A stretch of DNA of 64,000 nt, taken from NCBI GenBank assembly GCA_016718205.1, contig JADKEB010000031.1, positions 248,001-312,000 of the forward strand, written 5' to 3'. Position 1 is the first letter of the stretch. Each line of letters opens with the position of its first letter. A program made the translations under genes and the position numbers. The DNA comes from Saprospiraceae bacterium (GTDB lineage Bacteria > Bacteroidota > Bacteroidia > Chitinophagales > Saprospiraceae). Shown in pieces: positions 27,672 to 37,219 of this stretch. Under the pieces are notes generated by a model, which saw nothing but the letters and a program-made list of their open reading frames with translations, searched no databases and was not told where the DNA came from.

Positions 27672-29486
27672 ATGATCAGGATTAGACTATGTTTAAGTAT
27701 ACTGTTGTTACCCATAGCTATTTTGTCGCAGGGTCTTTTAATCAATACGGCCGGACGATACACAACAACCTTAAATGGCAATTGGAATTATATAGTTGAC
27801 CCTTATGAGACGGGTTATTACAGTTTTCATTCGGAAGTATACGATCAGACTAATCCAGGCTCGCCATCTGCGTTTTATAATGATTATCAGCCAAAAGATA
27901 AAGCAGAGTTGGTAGAATATGATTTTAATAAATCTCCCACTTTAAAAGTTCCCGGTGATTGGAATACACAAAAGGAAAATCTTTTTTATTACGAAGGTAC
28001 CATCTGGTTAAAAAAATCTTTCGATTATAACTTAACAAACAATAAAAGGGTTTTTATTTATTTCGGTGCAGTCAACTATAAGGCGGAAGTATATCTGAAT
28101 GGTAAAAAATTGGGAACCCATGAAGGTGGTTTTACACCCTTCAATTTTGAAATTTCATCTATTGTTAAAGCAAAAGGCAACTACCTTGTTGTAAAAGTTG
28201 ATAACAAGCGGTTTAAAGAAGCTGTTCCAACTTCCAACACCGATTGGTGGAATTATGGTGGCATCACCAGAGATGTATTGTTAATAGAAGAACCTGCTGT
28301 TTTTATTCAGGACTATTCGATTCAATTAAAAAAGGATAATCAAAGTGTAATTGCGGGATATATCCAACTTAATAATCCTGATAAAAACGAAAAAATTATC
28401 ATCAGTATACCCGAACTAAAAATTGAAAAGGAAATTGAAGCATCTACCGATGGGAAAGCATCGTTTGAGATTGAAGTGAAGAATAGCATTTCATATTGGT
28501 CCCCTGAGTTTCCCAAACTTTATTCGATATATATTAAGTCAGGCTATCAAACCCTGAAAGATGAAATCGGATTTAGGACTATTGAAACAAAAGGTCCTGA
28601 TATTTTATTAAATGGAAAATCAATTTTTCTCAGAGGCATTTGCCTGCACGAAGAATTTAAAGGAAGAAGAGCCAATGGTGATAAAGATGCGCTGGCACTG
28701 CTGACATGGGTAAAAGAACTGGGTTGTAATTATATCCGTCTGGCTCATTATCCTCATAATGAACACATGATTCGTATGGCTGATAAAATGGGATTAATGG
28801 TTTGGGAGGAAATACCAGTTTACTGGTCCATAGATTTTAACAACAAAACAACATATAATAATGCAAAAAATCAATTGACTGAATTAATTACAAGAGATAA
28901 AAACAGAGCTTGTGTCATTATCTGGTCTTTGGCAAATGAAACGCCCTTGTCTGAAGCAAGAAATTCATTTCTTTTAAATCTTATCAATCATTCAAAATCG
29001 TTAGATACTACCCGACTCTTAAGCGCAGCATTGTTGACCAGGAGCGAAAACGGTGTCGGATTAATTGAAGATCAACTTGGGAAATTTATGGACATAATAT
29101 CTTTTAATCAATACCGGGGCTGGTATGGCGGAGATTTAAAAACTGCGCCTGATGCAAAATGGGCAACATCTTATGATAAACCTGTTGTGGTATCAGAGTT
29201 TGGCGGTGATGCAAAGCAAGGATTGCACGGCCCAAAAGAAGAAAGGTGGAATGAAGAGTACCAGGAATATTTATTTGAGCAAAATTTAAAAATGATAGAA
29301 AGAATACCCAATATCAGGGGCATTAGTCCATGGATATTAACTGATTTCAGATCCCCGAGGAGGGTATTGCCGGGAATACAGGATGGGTTTAACAGGAAGG
29401 GGTTGGTTTCGGATAAAGGAGTGAAGAAAAAAGCATTTTTTATAGTGCAGAGCTTTTACAAAAAGATTAAATCTCAGTATAACTAA
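27672..29486 (+). CDS. Glycoside hydrolase family 2 (beta-galactosidase/glucuronidase-like)
   Basis: Exported GH2 enzyme of about 604 residues. I place the start at 27672 because MIRIRLCLSILLLPIAILSQG forms a clean signal peptide; earlier in-frame ATGs (27591, 27645) would bury it. The sugar-binding domain comes first, with FIYFGAVNYKAEVYLNG, then an Ig-like domain, then the TIM barrel. WSLANETPLS contains the acid/base Glu and VVSEFGGDA the nucleophile Glu. The WILTDFRSPRR ending resembles beta-glucuronidases. It opens the enzyme operon, with the next gene 13 bp away. Confidence 0.92.
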   Translation: MIRIRLCLSILLLPIAILSQGLLINTAGRYTTTLNGNWNYIVDPYETGYYSFHSEVYDQTNPGSPSAFYNDYQPKDKAELVEYDFNKSPTLKVPGDWNTQKENLFYYEGTIWLKKSFDYNLTNNKRVFIYFGAVNYKAEVYLNGKKLGTHEGGFTPFNFEISSIVKAKGNYLVVKVDNKRFKEAVPTSNTDWWNYGGITRDVLLIEEPAVFIQDYSIQLKKDNQSVIAGYIQLNNPDKNEKIIISIPELKIEKEIEASTDGKASFEIEVKNSISYWSPEFPKLYSIYIKSGYQTLKDEIGFRTIETKGPDILLNGKSIFLRGICLHEEFKGRRANGDKDALALLTWVKELGCNYIRLAHYPHNEHMIRMADKMGLMVWEEIPVYWSIDFNNKTTYNNAKNQLTELITRDKNRACVIIWSLANETPLSEARNSFLLNLINHSKSLDTTRLLSAALLTRSENGVGLIEDQLGKFMDIISFNQYRGWYGGDLKTAPDAKWATSYDKPVVVSEFGGDAKQGLHGPKEERWNEEYQEYLFEQNLKMIERIPNIRGISPWILTDFRSPRRVLPGIQDGFNRKGLVSDKGVKKKAFFIVQSFYKKIKSQYN

Positions 29487-29499
29487 AAACAACGCGTCA

Positions 29500-30519
29500 G
29501 TGAGAAGATTTTTTATATATTTTATATTAGTATCAGTCAATGTTGCCGCATGTAATACAACAAAAAAACTGGTAAATAGTAAATCTGAGACACATCAGGT
29601 TTTGGTTGCTGATAATAGTGTTATTACCCATCGTGGTCCATGGAAAAAAAATAATCTTTTTGAAAATTCTATTGCCTCTCTCCGGCTTGCAAATAACTTT
29701 AATTACTCAACGACTGATGAACCTGAACTACTTTTTGAAAGAGAAAAATTAGTAGCTCCAAAAAATGTCTGGAACTTAGTTTGGAGTGATGAGTTTAATT
29801 ATACCGGATTACCTGACAGCACTAAATGGAAAATGGATATTGGCGGGCATGGCTGGGGAAATAATGAAAAGCAATTTTACCTGGATAACTCTCTTGAAAA
29901 CTCTTTTGTAAAAGACGGAATACTGCATTTAGTAGCTTTAAAAAAAGAGCATGATAAAAACAAATACACATCAGCTAAAGCTACTACATATCAAAAATTT
30001 GTTTTGCAGTACGGCAAGGTGGAAGTCATGGCAAAATTACCACGCGGTAAAGGTACCTGGCCTGCCATCTGGATGTTGCCTGAAAGCCTGAGAAAGAAAG
30101 AAGAAAAATGGCCGTTGTGTGGAGAGATTGATATTATGGAGCATGTTGGCAAAGATCCAAATATGGTTCATGTTTCTTTACATACAGAACTTTACAACCA
30201 CATAAAGGGAACACAAATAACACATTTTGAAAGACAGAATAATGTGTTTGATAATTTTCATAAATATGGCATTGAATGGGATAAGGATTCTATCTCTTTC
30301 TTTATAGATGATAAACCATTTTATACTACAAAAAAAGGAGAGAATGGAAGAGTGGCTGCCAATGAAGGCTGGCCTTTTGATAAACCCTATTATCTCATTC
30401 TAAATCTGGCCATTGGTGGCAATTGGGGAGGTGAAATAGATGACAGCATTTTCCCATGTGAAATGCAGATTGACTTTGTAAGGATTTATAAAAAATCAGA
30501 AAACAACAAAGCAAAATGA
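29500..30519 (+). CDS. GH16 beta-glucanase lipoprotein with a GDPD-like N-terminal scrap
   Basis: 339 residues from a GTG start, with a lipoprotein signal ending in VAAC18. Residues 95 to the end form a GH16 domain: NLVWSDEFNY opens it, GEIDIMEHVG is the catalytic E-x-D-x-x-E motif, and AIGGNWGGEID is near the end, as in laminarinases. Residues 40-65 do not belong to GH16. They read VITHRGPWKKNNLFENSIAS, the N-terminal signature (HRG, ENS) of glycerophosphodiester phosphodiesterases, and nothing else of that family follows. I infer a fusion left by a deletion. The stop overlaps the next start (ATGA). Confidence 0.9.
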   Translation: MRRFFIYFILVSVNVAACNTTKKLVNSKSETHQVLVADNSVITHRGPWKKNNLFENSIASLRLANNFNYSTTDEPELLFEREKLVAPKNVWNLVWSDEFNYTGLPDSTKWKMDIGGHGWGNNEKQFYLDNSLENSFVKDGILHLVALKKEHDKNKYTSAKATTYQKFVLQYGKVEVMAKLPRGKGTWPAIWMLPESLRKKEEKWPLCGEIDIMEHVGKDPNMVHVSLHTELYNHIKGTQITHFERQNNVFDNFHKYGIEWDKDSISFFIDDKPFYTTKKGENGRVAANEGWPFDKPYYLILNLAIGGNWGGEIDDSIFPCEMQIDFVRIYKKSENNKAK

Positions 30520-31358
30520 AAATTAGGAAAATAAGTTTCTCAATCTTTCTTTTAGTGCTGAGTTTAAATTCATTTACTCAAATACTGAAAGTAATGACAT
30601 ATAACATCCGCCTTGATGTTGCTGTTGATGGCGAAAATGACTGGGCACACCGCAAAGGTTTTTTCACTTCTCAGATAAAATTTTACGAACCCGATTTTTT
30701 AGGTGTGCAGGAAGCAAAACCAAACCAGGTAATTGATATGGACTCGGCTTTTACAGCTTATAGCCAAATTGGCCTGGCAAGAGAAGGAGTTGGTAAAGGG
30801 GAATCATCCAACATCTATTACAAAAAAGACAGGTTTGTACTTAAAGAAAATAATACTTTTTGGCTTTCTGCAACACCAGATACCATTTCTAAAGGCTGGG
30901 ATGCTGCTTACAACAGGGTTTGTACTTATGGGTTGTTTAAAGATAAAAAAACGAAAAAACAATTTTGGATTTTTAATACACATTTAGACCATATTGGCGA
31001 ACAAGCAAGAACAAAAGGTATACAGCTTATTTTATCCAGGATTGCTGCCTTAAATAATAAAAATTTTCCTGTAATTTTTATGGGAGATCTAAATTCTGAA
31101 CCAACTACTGAAAGAATCATTGAATTAAAAAAGAAAATGAACGACAGCAGGGATATTTCAAAAGATAAGCCATTTGGGCCATCTGGTACATTCAATGGTT
31201 TTAAGCATAATGAACCGGTTACAAAATTGATTGATTACATTTTTATTTCTAAATCAGCCAACATTGCTGTAAATAAATACGCCGTATTAAGCGATTCTGA
31301 TAATTTAAAATACCCATCAGACCATTTACCAGTTTATGTGGAATTAAAAATTAGATAA
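30516..31358 (+). CDS. Endonuclease/exonuclease/phosphatase-family exported protein
   Basis: 280-residue EEP-fold hydrolase with a signal peptide (FLLVLSLNSFTQ). Family motifs are MTYNIRLD at the start, GVQEAKP with the metal-binding Glu, FNTHLDHIG, MGDLNSEP, DYIFIS and the final SDHLPV with the catalytic Asp-His. EEP members act on nucleic acids, inositol phosphates or sphingomyelin. In PULs they are frequent but of uncertain role. The ATG overlaps the GH16 stop by four bases, indicating translational coupling. Confidence 0.9.
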   Translation: MKIRKISFSIFLLVLSLNSFTQILKVMTYNIRLDVAVDGENDWAHRKGFFTSQIKFYEPDFLGVQEAKPNQVIDMDSAFTAYSQIGLAREGVGKGESSNIYYKKDRFVLKENNTFWLSATPDTISKGWDAAYNRVCTYGLFKDKKTKKQFWIFNTHLDHIGEQARTKGIQLILSRIAALNNKNFPVIFMGDLNSEPTTERIIELKKKMNDSRDISKDKPFGPSGTFNGFKHNEPVTKLIDYIFISKSANIAVNKYAVLSDSDNLKYPSDHLPVYVELKIR

Positions 31359-31360
31359 CC

Positions 31361-32815
31361 ATGAAGCACATATTTATAACAACAATATTATTCATCGTAA
31401 CCATTGTTTCAGCCCAAACAAAAAGGGCAACTGGCATCTATTTTTCTACTAATGGAAAAACAGTTACTGTTTATACTACCGCCGACAATAGCAACCTGCG
31501 GTTAACGCAAACAGACAAATTAGGGTTTAAAAAATTAGCCCAGCCTACCGAAGGTGAAATAAGTGTTTTTGTTGATCCAGCTAAAACTGCACAAACATTT
31601 TTAGGTATTGGTGCCGCATTAACCGATGCCAGTGCAGAAACCTTTGCAAAATTACCGGTAGATAAACAACAAGAATTTTTACAGGCCTATTTTAATAAGG
31701 AAAAAGGCATCGGTTATAGCTTGATAAGAACAAATATTCATAGTTGTGATTTTAGTAGCGGCAGCTATACCTATGTTACAGAAGGAGACAGTTTATTAAA
31801 AACATTTAGTATTGAACATGACAAACAATTTCGTATACCGTTCATTAAACAAGCCATAGCAGCAAGCGGTGGAAAAATTAATTTATATGCAAGTCCTTGG
31901 AGCCCACCTTCATTTATGAAAACCAATAATAAAATGCTTCAAGGAGGAAAATTAAGAAATGAATATGCGCAAAGCTGGGCAAATTATTTTGTAAAGTTCA
32001 TCAAAGCGTATGAAAAAGAAGGAATCCCGTTATGGGGTATCACTATCCAAAATGAACCGATGGCAACGCAGCGCTGGGAAAGCTGCATTTTTACTGCAGA
32101 AGAAGAAAGGGATTTTTTGAAAAATCATTTAGGACCAACCATGACTAAAAATGGATTGGCTGGTAAAAAAATTATTGTCTGGGATCATAACAGGGATTTA
32201 ATGGTACATCGGGCCAATATAATTTTTGATGACCCACAAGCCGCCAAATATGCATGGGGTATGGGTTTTCACTGGTATGAAAGCTGGAGTGGTGGACAAC
32301 CAATGTATGAAAATGTTGGAGTAGTAAACAAGACTTATCCAACAAAAAATCTATTATTTACTGAGGGATGTGCTGAAAGTTTTGAGCAGGAAGGCTATCA
32401 ACGCTGGGCAAATGGTGAACGTTATGGCCGCTCTATGATTAATGATTTCAATAATGGTACTGTTGGCTGGACGGATTGGAATATCCTATTGGACGAAACA
32501 GGTGGCCCGAATCATGTTGGTAATTTTTGTTTTGCCCCCGTACATGCCGATACAAAGTCCGGAGAAGTTATTTATACACCATCTTATTATTACATCGGGC
32601 ATTTCTCAAAATTCATCCGCCCAGGAGCAAAAAAAATTAATAGCGCTGCAAGCAGGAGTCAGTTGCTTACCACAGCGTTTATAAATCCTGACGGAAAAAT
32701 TGCAGTAATTGTAATGAACCAAAGCGATAAACCAGTTACTTACAATTTATGTATTGCAACAAATGCTGCTGTTGTAACAATTTTACCACATGCTATTCAA
32801 ACCCTTGTTTTATAA
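31361..32815 (+). CDS. Glycoside hydrolase family 30 (glucosylceramidase/beta-1,6-glucanase type)
   Basis: 484 residues with a signal peptide (FIVTIVSAQ). The TIM barrel shows the GH30 entry FLGIGAALTDASAETFAKL, the YASPWSPPSFMKTN strand, ITIQNEPM with the acid/base Glu, LFTEGCAES with the nucleophile Glu, and WNILLDETGGPNHVGNFC near the end. A C-terminal beta-sandwich (KIAVIVMNQSDKPVTYNL) completes it. The subfamily resembles bacterial endo-beta-1,6-glucanases, which act on fungal or algal beta-glucan. It is 2 bp after the EEP gene and followed 7 bp later by GH3. Confidence 0.93.
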   Translation: MKHIFITTILFIVTIVSAQTKRATGIYFSTNGKTVTVYTTADNSNLRLTQTDKLGFKKLAQPTEGEISVFVDPAKTAQTFLGIGAALTDASAETFAKLPVDKQQEFLQAYFNKEKGIGYSLIRTNIHSCDFSSGSYTYVTEGDSLLKTFSIEHDKQFRIPFIKQAIAASGGKINLYASPWSPPSFMKTNNKMLQGGKLRNEYAQSWANYFVKFIKAYEKEGIPLWGITIQNEPMATQRWESCIFTAEEERDFLKNHLGPTMTKNGLAGKKIIVWDHNRDLMVHRANIIFDDPQAAKYAWGMGFHWYESWSGGQPMYENVGVVNKTYPTKNLLFTEGCAESFEQEGYQRWANGERYGRSMINDFNNGTVGWTDWNILLDETGGPNHVGNFCFAPVHADTKSGEVIYTPSYYYIGHFSKFIRPGAKKINSAASRSQLLTTAFINPDGKIAVIVMNQSDKPVTYNLCIATNAAVVTILPHAIQTLVL

Positions 32816-32822
32816 TGTAAAT

Positions 32823-35057
32823 ATGAAGAAGATAGTAATTAATATATCAATGTTATTTCTTGCAGTAATGCAATTAAATAATGTTACCGCACAGCAAAAA
32901 TTTATTAAACAAAAAGTTGATTCCGTTTTACGTTTAATGACATTGGATGAAAAAATCGGTCAGCTCAATCAATATAATGATGATTGGAGGGCAACAGGCC
33001 CAATAACCCCAGACAACAATAAAATCGGACAGGTAAAGGCTGGTCAGTTAGGGTCTTTACTCAACTGTATAGGTGTCAGCCGTACCAGAAGCTGGCAGGA
33101 ACTTGCCATACAATCGCGCCTGAAAATTCCATTACTTTTTGGCCTTGATGTGATTCATGGTTTTAATACAACATTTCCCATCCCGCTGGCAGAAGCTTGT
33201 AGCTGGGACCTGGAAGCGACGGAACAAACAGCAAGGGTTGCTGCCACCGAAGCAAGTGCAAGTGGCATTCACTGGACATTTGCACCCATGGTGGATATTG
33301 CCCGCGATCCCCGCTGGGGAAGGGTGATGGAAGGTGCAGGTGAAGACCCTTATCTGGGTTCGAAAATTGCAGCGGCAAGAGTTAAAGGCTTTCAGGGAAA
33401 TAAATTGGGAGATATAAATTCAGTGATGGCTTGCGCCAAACACTTTGCTGCTTATGGTGCAGCTATTGGTGGCCGTGATTACAATTCGGTAGATATGAGC
33501 GAACGGCTATTATGGGAAGTGTATCTGCCACCCTTTAAAGCCACTGTTGATGCAGGTGTTGCTACTTTTATGAATTCCTTCAATGATATAAATGGTGTTC
33601 CGGCTACTGGCAATAAAATGCTCCAAAGAGATATTTTAAAAGGGAAATGGAATTATAAAGGGTTTGTGGTGAGCGACTGGGGTTCCGTTGGTGAAATGAT
33701 TAATCATGGTACTGCAAAGAACGGATACGAAGCAGCCCTTTCGGCCATTACTGCCGGCTGTGATATGGATATGGAAAGCCGCAGTTATAAAAACAACCTG
33801 GCAAAACTGGTTGAAGATGGAAAAGTTTCTGTAGGTTTAATAGATGATGCTGTAAAAAGAATTCTTTATAAAAAATTTGAACTTGGATTATTTGACAACC
33901 CCTTTAAATACTGCAATGAACAGCGGGAAAAAACTGAACTGGCAAAGCCGGAACATGCAAAATTGGCAAGAGAAGCGGGTGCCAAAAGTATTGTATTGCT
34001 CAAAAATCAAAATAACCTGTTGCCTTTATCCCGCAATTTGAAATCTATCGCCTTCATAGGCCCGCTGGTAAAGGCCTTAAAACAGAACAAGGGATCCTGG
34101 GATGTAGAAGTGCCTGGTATAGATTCCAATTTTATTGTATCGCAATGGGAAGGACTGCAGAATAAAGTTGGCGCAAATACAAAGTTGTTGTATGCCAAAG
34201 GTTGCGAGATGGAGGGTAATAACAAGGATGGATTTGCAGAAGCGGTTGAGGTGGCAAAGCAGGCGGAAGTGATAATACTCAGCATTGGTGAACGACGGGA
34301 GATGAGTGGCGAAGCCAGAAATCGAAGTGATATTACCATTCCCGGGGTGCAGGAAGAATTGCTGAAATCATTGCTGGCAACTGGCAAACCTGTAGTTGTT
34401 TTAATCAATGCAGGACGCCCGTTGGTCTTTAATTACACATCTGATAATGCACCCGCTATTTTATATACCTGGTGGCTTGGTAGCGAAGCGGGCAATGCCA
34501 TTGCAGATGTTTTGTTTGGCGATTTTAATCCTTCTGCAAAATTGGCGATGAGTTTCCCCATTAATGTTGGTCAGATCCCCATTTATTACAGCCATTTTAA
34601 TACAGGTCGGCCTGTAACAAGTAGTAAAGTCCCCAATACTTCCTATATTGATATATCAGTTGATCCAAAGTATGAATTTGGGTACGGATTAAGCTATACA
34701 AGTTTTCAATATAGTAATCTCCAATTAAGTAAAAAGTTAATGAAGATGAATGAGCAAGTAGATGTTTCAGTTACCATTACCAACACAGGTAAATATGATG
34801 GCGAAGAAATTGTACAATTGTATTTGCGGGATAAAGTTGGTTCCATTGCAAGACCGGTAAAGGAATTGAAGGATTTCAGGAAAATCTTTTTGAAAGCAGG
34901 TGGATCAGAAACCGTTACATTCGTAATTAGGAAGGAAAAATTGTCATTTTATAATCAGCAACTGCAATGGGTAGCTGAACCGGGTGATTTTCAGATAATG
35001 ATTGGCGCATCGTCAAAGGATATACGATTCATGGAAGATTTTGAACTTATTAGATAA
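32823..35057 (+). CDS. bglX: Glycoside hydrolase family 3 beta-glucosidase
   Basis: About 744 residues with a signal peptide from the ATG at 32823; the in-frame ATG at 32790 lies inside the GH30 gene and is less likely. The N-terminal barrel carries FGLDVIHGFNTTFPIPLA, the KHFAAYG motif and FVVSDWGS with the nucleophile Asp. The C-terminal alpha/beta sandwich includes SIGERREMSGEARNRSD, and a fibronectin-III-like domain ends the protein (VTITNTGKYDGEEIVQLYL). It would cleave oligosaccharides from GH30, GH16 and GH5 to glucose in the periplasm. BglX-like organisation. Confidence 0.95.
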   Translation: MKKIVINISMLFLAVMQLNNVTAQQKFIKQKVDSVLRLMTLDEKIGQLNQYNDDWRATGPITPDNNKIGQVKAGQLGSLLNCIGVSRTRSWQELAIQSRLKIPLLFGLDVIHGFNTTFPIPLAEACSWDLEATEQTARVAATEASASGIHWTFAPMVDIARDPRWGRVMEGAGEDPYLGSKIAAARVKGFQGNKLGDINSVMACAKHFAAYGAAIGGRDYNSVDMSERLLWEVYLPPFKATVDAGVATFMNSFNDINGVPATGNKMLQRDILKGKWNYKGFVVSDWGSVGEMINHGTAKNGYEAALSAITAGCDMDMESRSYKNNLAKLVEDGKVSVGLIDDAVKRILYKKFELGLFDNPFKYCNEQREKTELAKPEHAKLAREAGAKSIVLLKNQNNLLPLSRNLKSIAFIGPLVKALKQNKGSWDVEVPGIDSNFIVSQWEGLQNKVGANTKLLYAKGCEMEGNNKDGFAEAVEVAKQAEVIILSIGERREMSGEARNRSDITIPGVQEELLKSLLATGKPVVVLINAGRPLVFNYTSDNAPAILYTWWLGSEAGNAIADVLFGDFNPSAKLAMSFPINVGQIPIYYSHFNTGRPVTSSKVPNTSYIDISVDPKYEFGYGLSYTSFQYSNLQLSKKLMKMNEQVDVSVTITNTGKYDGEEIVQLYLRDKVGSIARPVKELKDFRKIFLKAGGSETVTFVIRKEKLSFYNQQLQWVAEPGDFQIMIGASSKDIRFMEDFELIR

Positions 35058-35063
35058 TACAAA

Positions 35064-37025
35064 ATGAAAAAGAAATATTTGCTCTTTATTGTTGTGTTTT
35101 GCGCTGCTCTTACTATGTATGCTGAGGTGGTCCTGCCTAAAATATTTTCGGATAACATGGTGTTGCAACGCCATGTTATGATACCCGTGTGGGGAAAGGC
35201 GGATGTGAATGAAAAAATTGTTGTGAAATTTAATGGGAAAACTAAAACTATTAAAACTGATAAAAATGGTAAATGGATTGTAAGACTGGATGCAGAATCT
35301 GCAGGCGGACCTTATGAATTATCTATCATTGGTAAAAACAGTATCATCATTAAAAATGTTTTGGTTGGCGAAGTATGGCTTTGTAGTGGACAATCCAATA
35401 TGGAATGGACAGTTGGCCTTTCAATGAATGCAAAAAATGAAATTGCATCCGCTGATTATCCTCAAATTCGCCATGTTAAAATTCCACATACCATTAGCTC
35501 CTTACCCCAATCTGATCTTACTCCAGGTGATTGGAAAATATGTGATTCAACGACAGTTTCAGAATTTTCGGGCGTAGCCTACTTTTTCGCAAGAATGATT
35601 TATGACAGCCTTAAAATCCCAATAGGATTAATTAATTCATCCTGGGGCGGTACAAATATTGAAACGTGGATAAGCCGTGCAGGTTTTGAAAGCAGTGATG
35701 AGTATAAAGAAATGATTGCAGGCATGCCGAATTTTGATTTGGATTCTCTTTCTAAAATATATGTGAGGAGCAGCGAATTAAGAATTGAAGCCATGCAGGG
35801 AACAAAATTAGCAGACCTGAATCCAGTTCTGTTTAAAGAATTTTCTTTTGATGATTCAAATTGGCCTCAATTAATTGCGCCTCAATTATGGGAGCAACAA
35901 AGTATAGGAGAATTAGACGGAGTGGTTTGGTTAAGAAAAACAATTGTATTGTCTGCTTCTGATTTAAAAAAAGAAGGTGTGCTGGAATTGGCAAAAATTG
36001 ATGATGATGATATCACTTATCTTAATGGTATAAAAGTAGGCAGCACCAACCGATGGGATACAAAAAGAAAATATACAATACCTGTGGGAATTTTAAAGGA
36101 AGGGAAAAATGTAATTGCTGTAAGAGTAGTTGACAATGGCGGTGGCGGGGGTATATATGGCGATAGCTCAGATCTGAAATTTAGTGTTGGTGAAACTGTT
36201 ATTAAGTTGAGTGGAAACTGGAAATTTCATGTGGAATCTATTAAAAAAGCTACAAACGAAAATTCGCTTCCTTCGCTTTGTTACAATGCTATGATAAATC
36301 CCTTAATCCCTTATGCTTTTCAAGGAGTATTATGGTATCAGGGTGAATCAAATTCCGGCCGCTCTTATCAATATAGAAAAGCATTCCCATTATTGATTAA
36401 TGATTGGCGTCAAAAATGGAATAACCCAAACATGCCATTTTATTTTGTGCAACTGGCAACTTTTAATACATCAGGTAATAGCAATGAAGGATGTGGTTGG
36501 GCTGAGTTAAGGGAAGCACAAACTATGACTTTATCTTTACCCAACACGGGCATGTGTGTGACTACGGATATTGGTGTTCCCTGGGATATCCATCCCACAA
36601 ATAAGCAGGATGTCGGAAAACGATTAGCCGCAATTGCATTAAATAATGTTTACAATAAAAAAATGATTTGCAGCGGACCAATGTATAAATCAATGGAAAT
36701 AAAAGACAATCAGGCCATTCTCTCATTTGATAATATTGGAACTGGTCTATTTACACCGGATAAATATGGATACATCAAAGGTTTTGAAATTGCAGGTAAA
36801 GACAGTGTGTTTCATTACGCCAAAGCTTTCATCAAAGGAAAAACAATAGTACTATTCAGCGAAAAAGTAGAAAACCCTGTTGTAGTCCATTTTGGATGGG
36901 TTGGTGATGCCAGCGATTGTAACCTGTTTAATAGAGAAGGCTTTCCTGCGGTTCCTTTTAGAACAGATGAATGGAAAACGGTTACAAAAGATGAAAAGTA
37001 TAAAATTGAAAAAATGAAATTATGA
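35064..37025 (+). CDS. Sialate O-acetylesterase-type (SASA) carbohydrate esterase
   Basis: 653-residue exported esterase with a signal peptide (FIVVFCAALTMYA). The SGNH hydrolase core is split: GQSNMEW near residue 105 holds the nucleophile Ser, GVLWYQGESN follows, and DIHPTNKQDVG supplies the catalytic Asp-His. Between them sits a galactose-binding-like insert (ITYLNGIKVGSTNRWD). Such enzymes remove acetyl groups from sugars so that the hydrolases can act. The true substrate is unknown. Its stop overlaps the start of the GH27 scrap. Confidence 0.9.
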   Translation: MKKKYLLFIVVFCAALTMYAEVVLPKIFSDNMVLQRHVMIPVWGKADVNEKIVVKFNGKTKTIKTDKNGKWIVRLDAESAGGPYELSIIGKNSIIIKNVLVGEVWLCSGQSNMEWTVGLSMNAKNEIASADYPQIRHVKIPHTISSLPQSDLTPGDWKICDSTTVSEFSGVAYFFARMIYDSLKIPIGLINSSWGGTNIETWISRAGFESSDEYKEMIAGMPNFDLDSLSKIYVRSSELRIEAMQGTKLADLNPVLFKEFSFDDSNWPQLIAPQLWEQQSIGELDGVVWLRKTIVLSASDLKKEGVLELAKIDDDDITYLNGIKVGSTNRWDTKRKYTIPVGILKEGKNVIAVRVVDNGGGGGIYGDSSDLKFSVGETVIKLSGNWKFHVESIKKATNENSLPSLCYNAMINPLIPYAFQGVLWYQGESNSGRSYQYRKAFPLLINDWRQKWNNPNMPFYFVQLATFNTSGNSNEGCGWAELREAQTMTLSLPNTGMCVTTDIGVPWDIHPTNKQDVGKRLAAIALNNVYNKKMICSGPMYKSMEIKDNQAILSFDNIGTGLFTPDKYGYIKGFEIAGKDSVFHYAKAFIKGKTIVLFSEKVENPVVVHFGWVGDASDCNLFNREGFPAVPFRTDEWKTVTKDEKYKIEKMKL

Positions 37026-37198
37026 GCTACGAATACATTGTGATCGACGATTGCTGGCAGGTTTTGCGTGATGAAATTGGAAATATGGTATGTGATCCTA
37101 AACCTTCCGGCATGAAAGCACTGGCCGATTACATTCCTACAAAGGGTTTGAAATTTGGTTTGTGTGTTGGTAGCAAGAAGTTCGAAGGCAGGTCATAA
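37022..37198 (+). pseudogene. Remnant of a GH27 alpha-galactosidase
   Basis: A 58-codon frame, ATG overlapping the previous stop as ATGA. Its first 50 residues, with YEYIVIDDCWQ, then PSGMKALADYI and KGLKFGL, match the early barrel strands of GH27 alpha-galactosidases. A full enzyme has about 400 residues, but here the reading ends after VGSKKFEGRS and the catalytic KYDYCN-type strand is absent. The upstream signal and first strand are also missing. I infer an internal deletion inside the operon. Confidence 0.75.
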
Positions 37199-37219
37199 TA
37201 AATTAAAAAAATAAATGAT

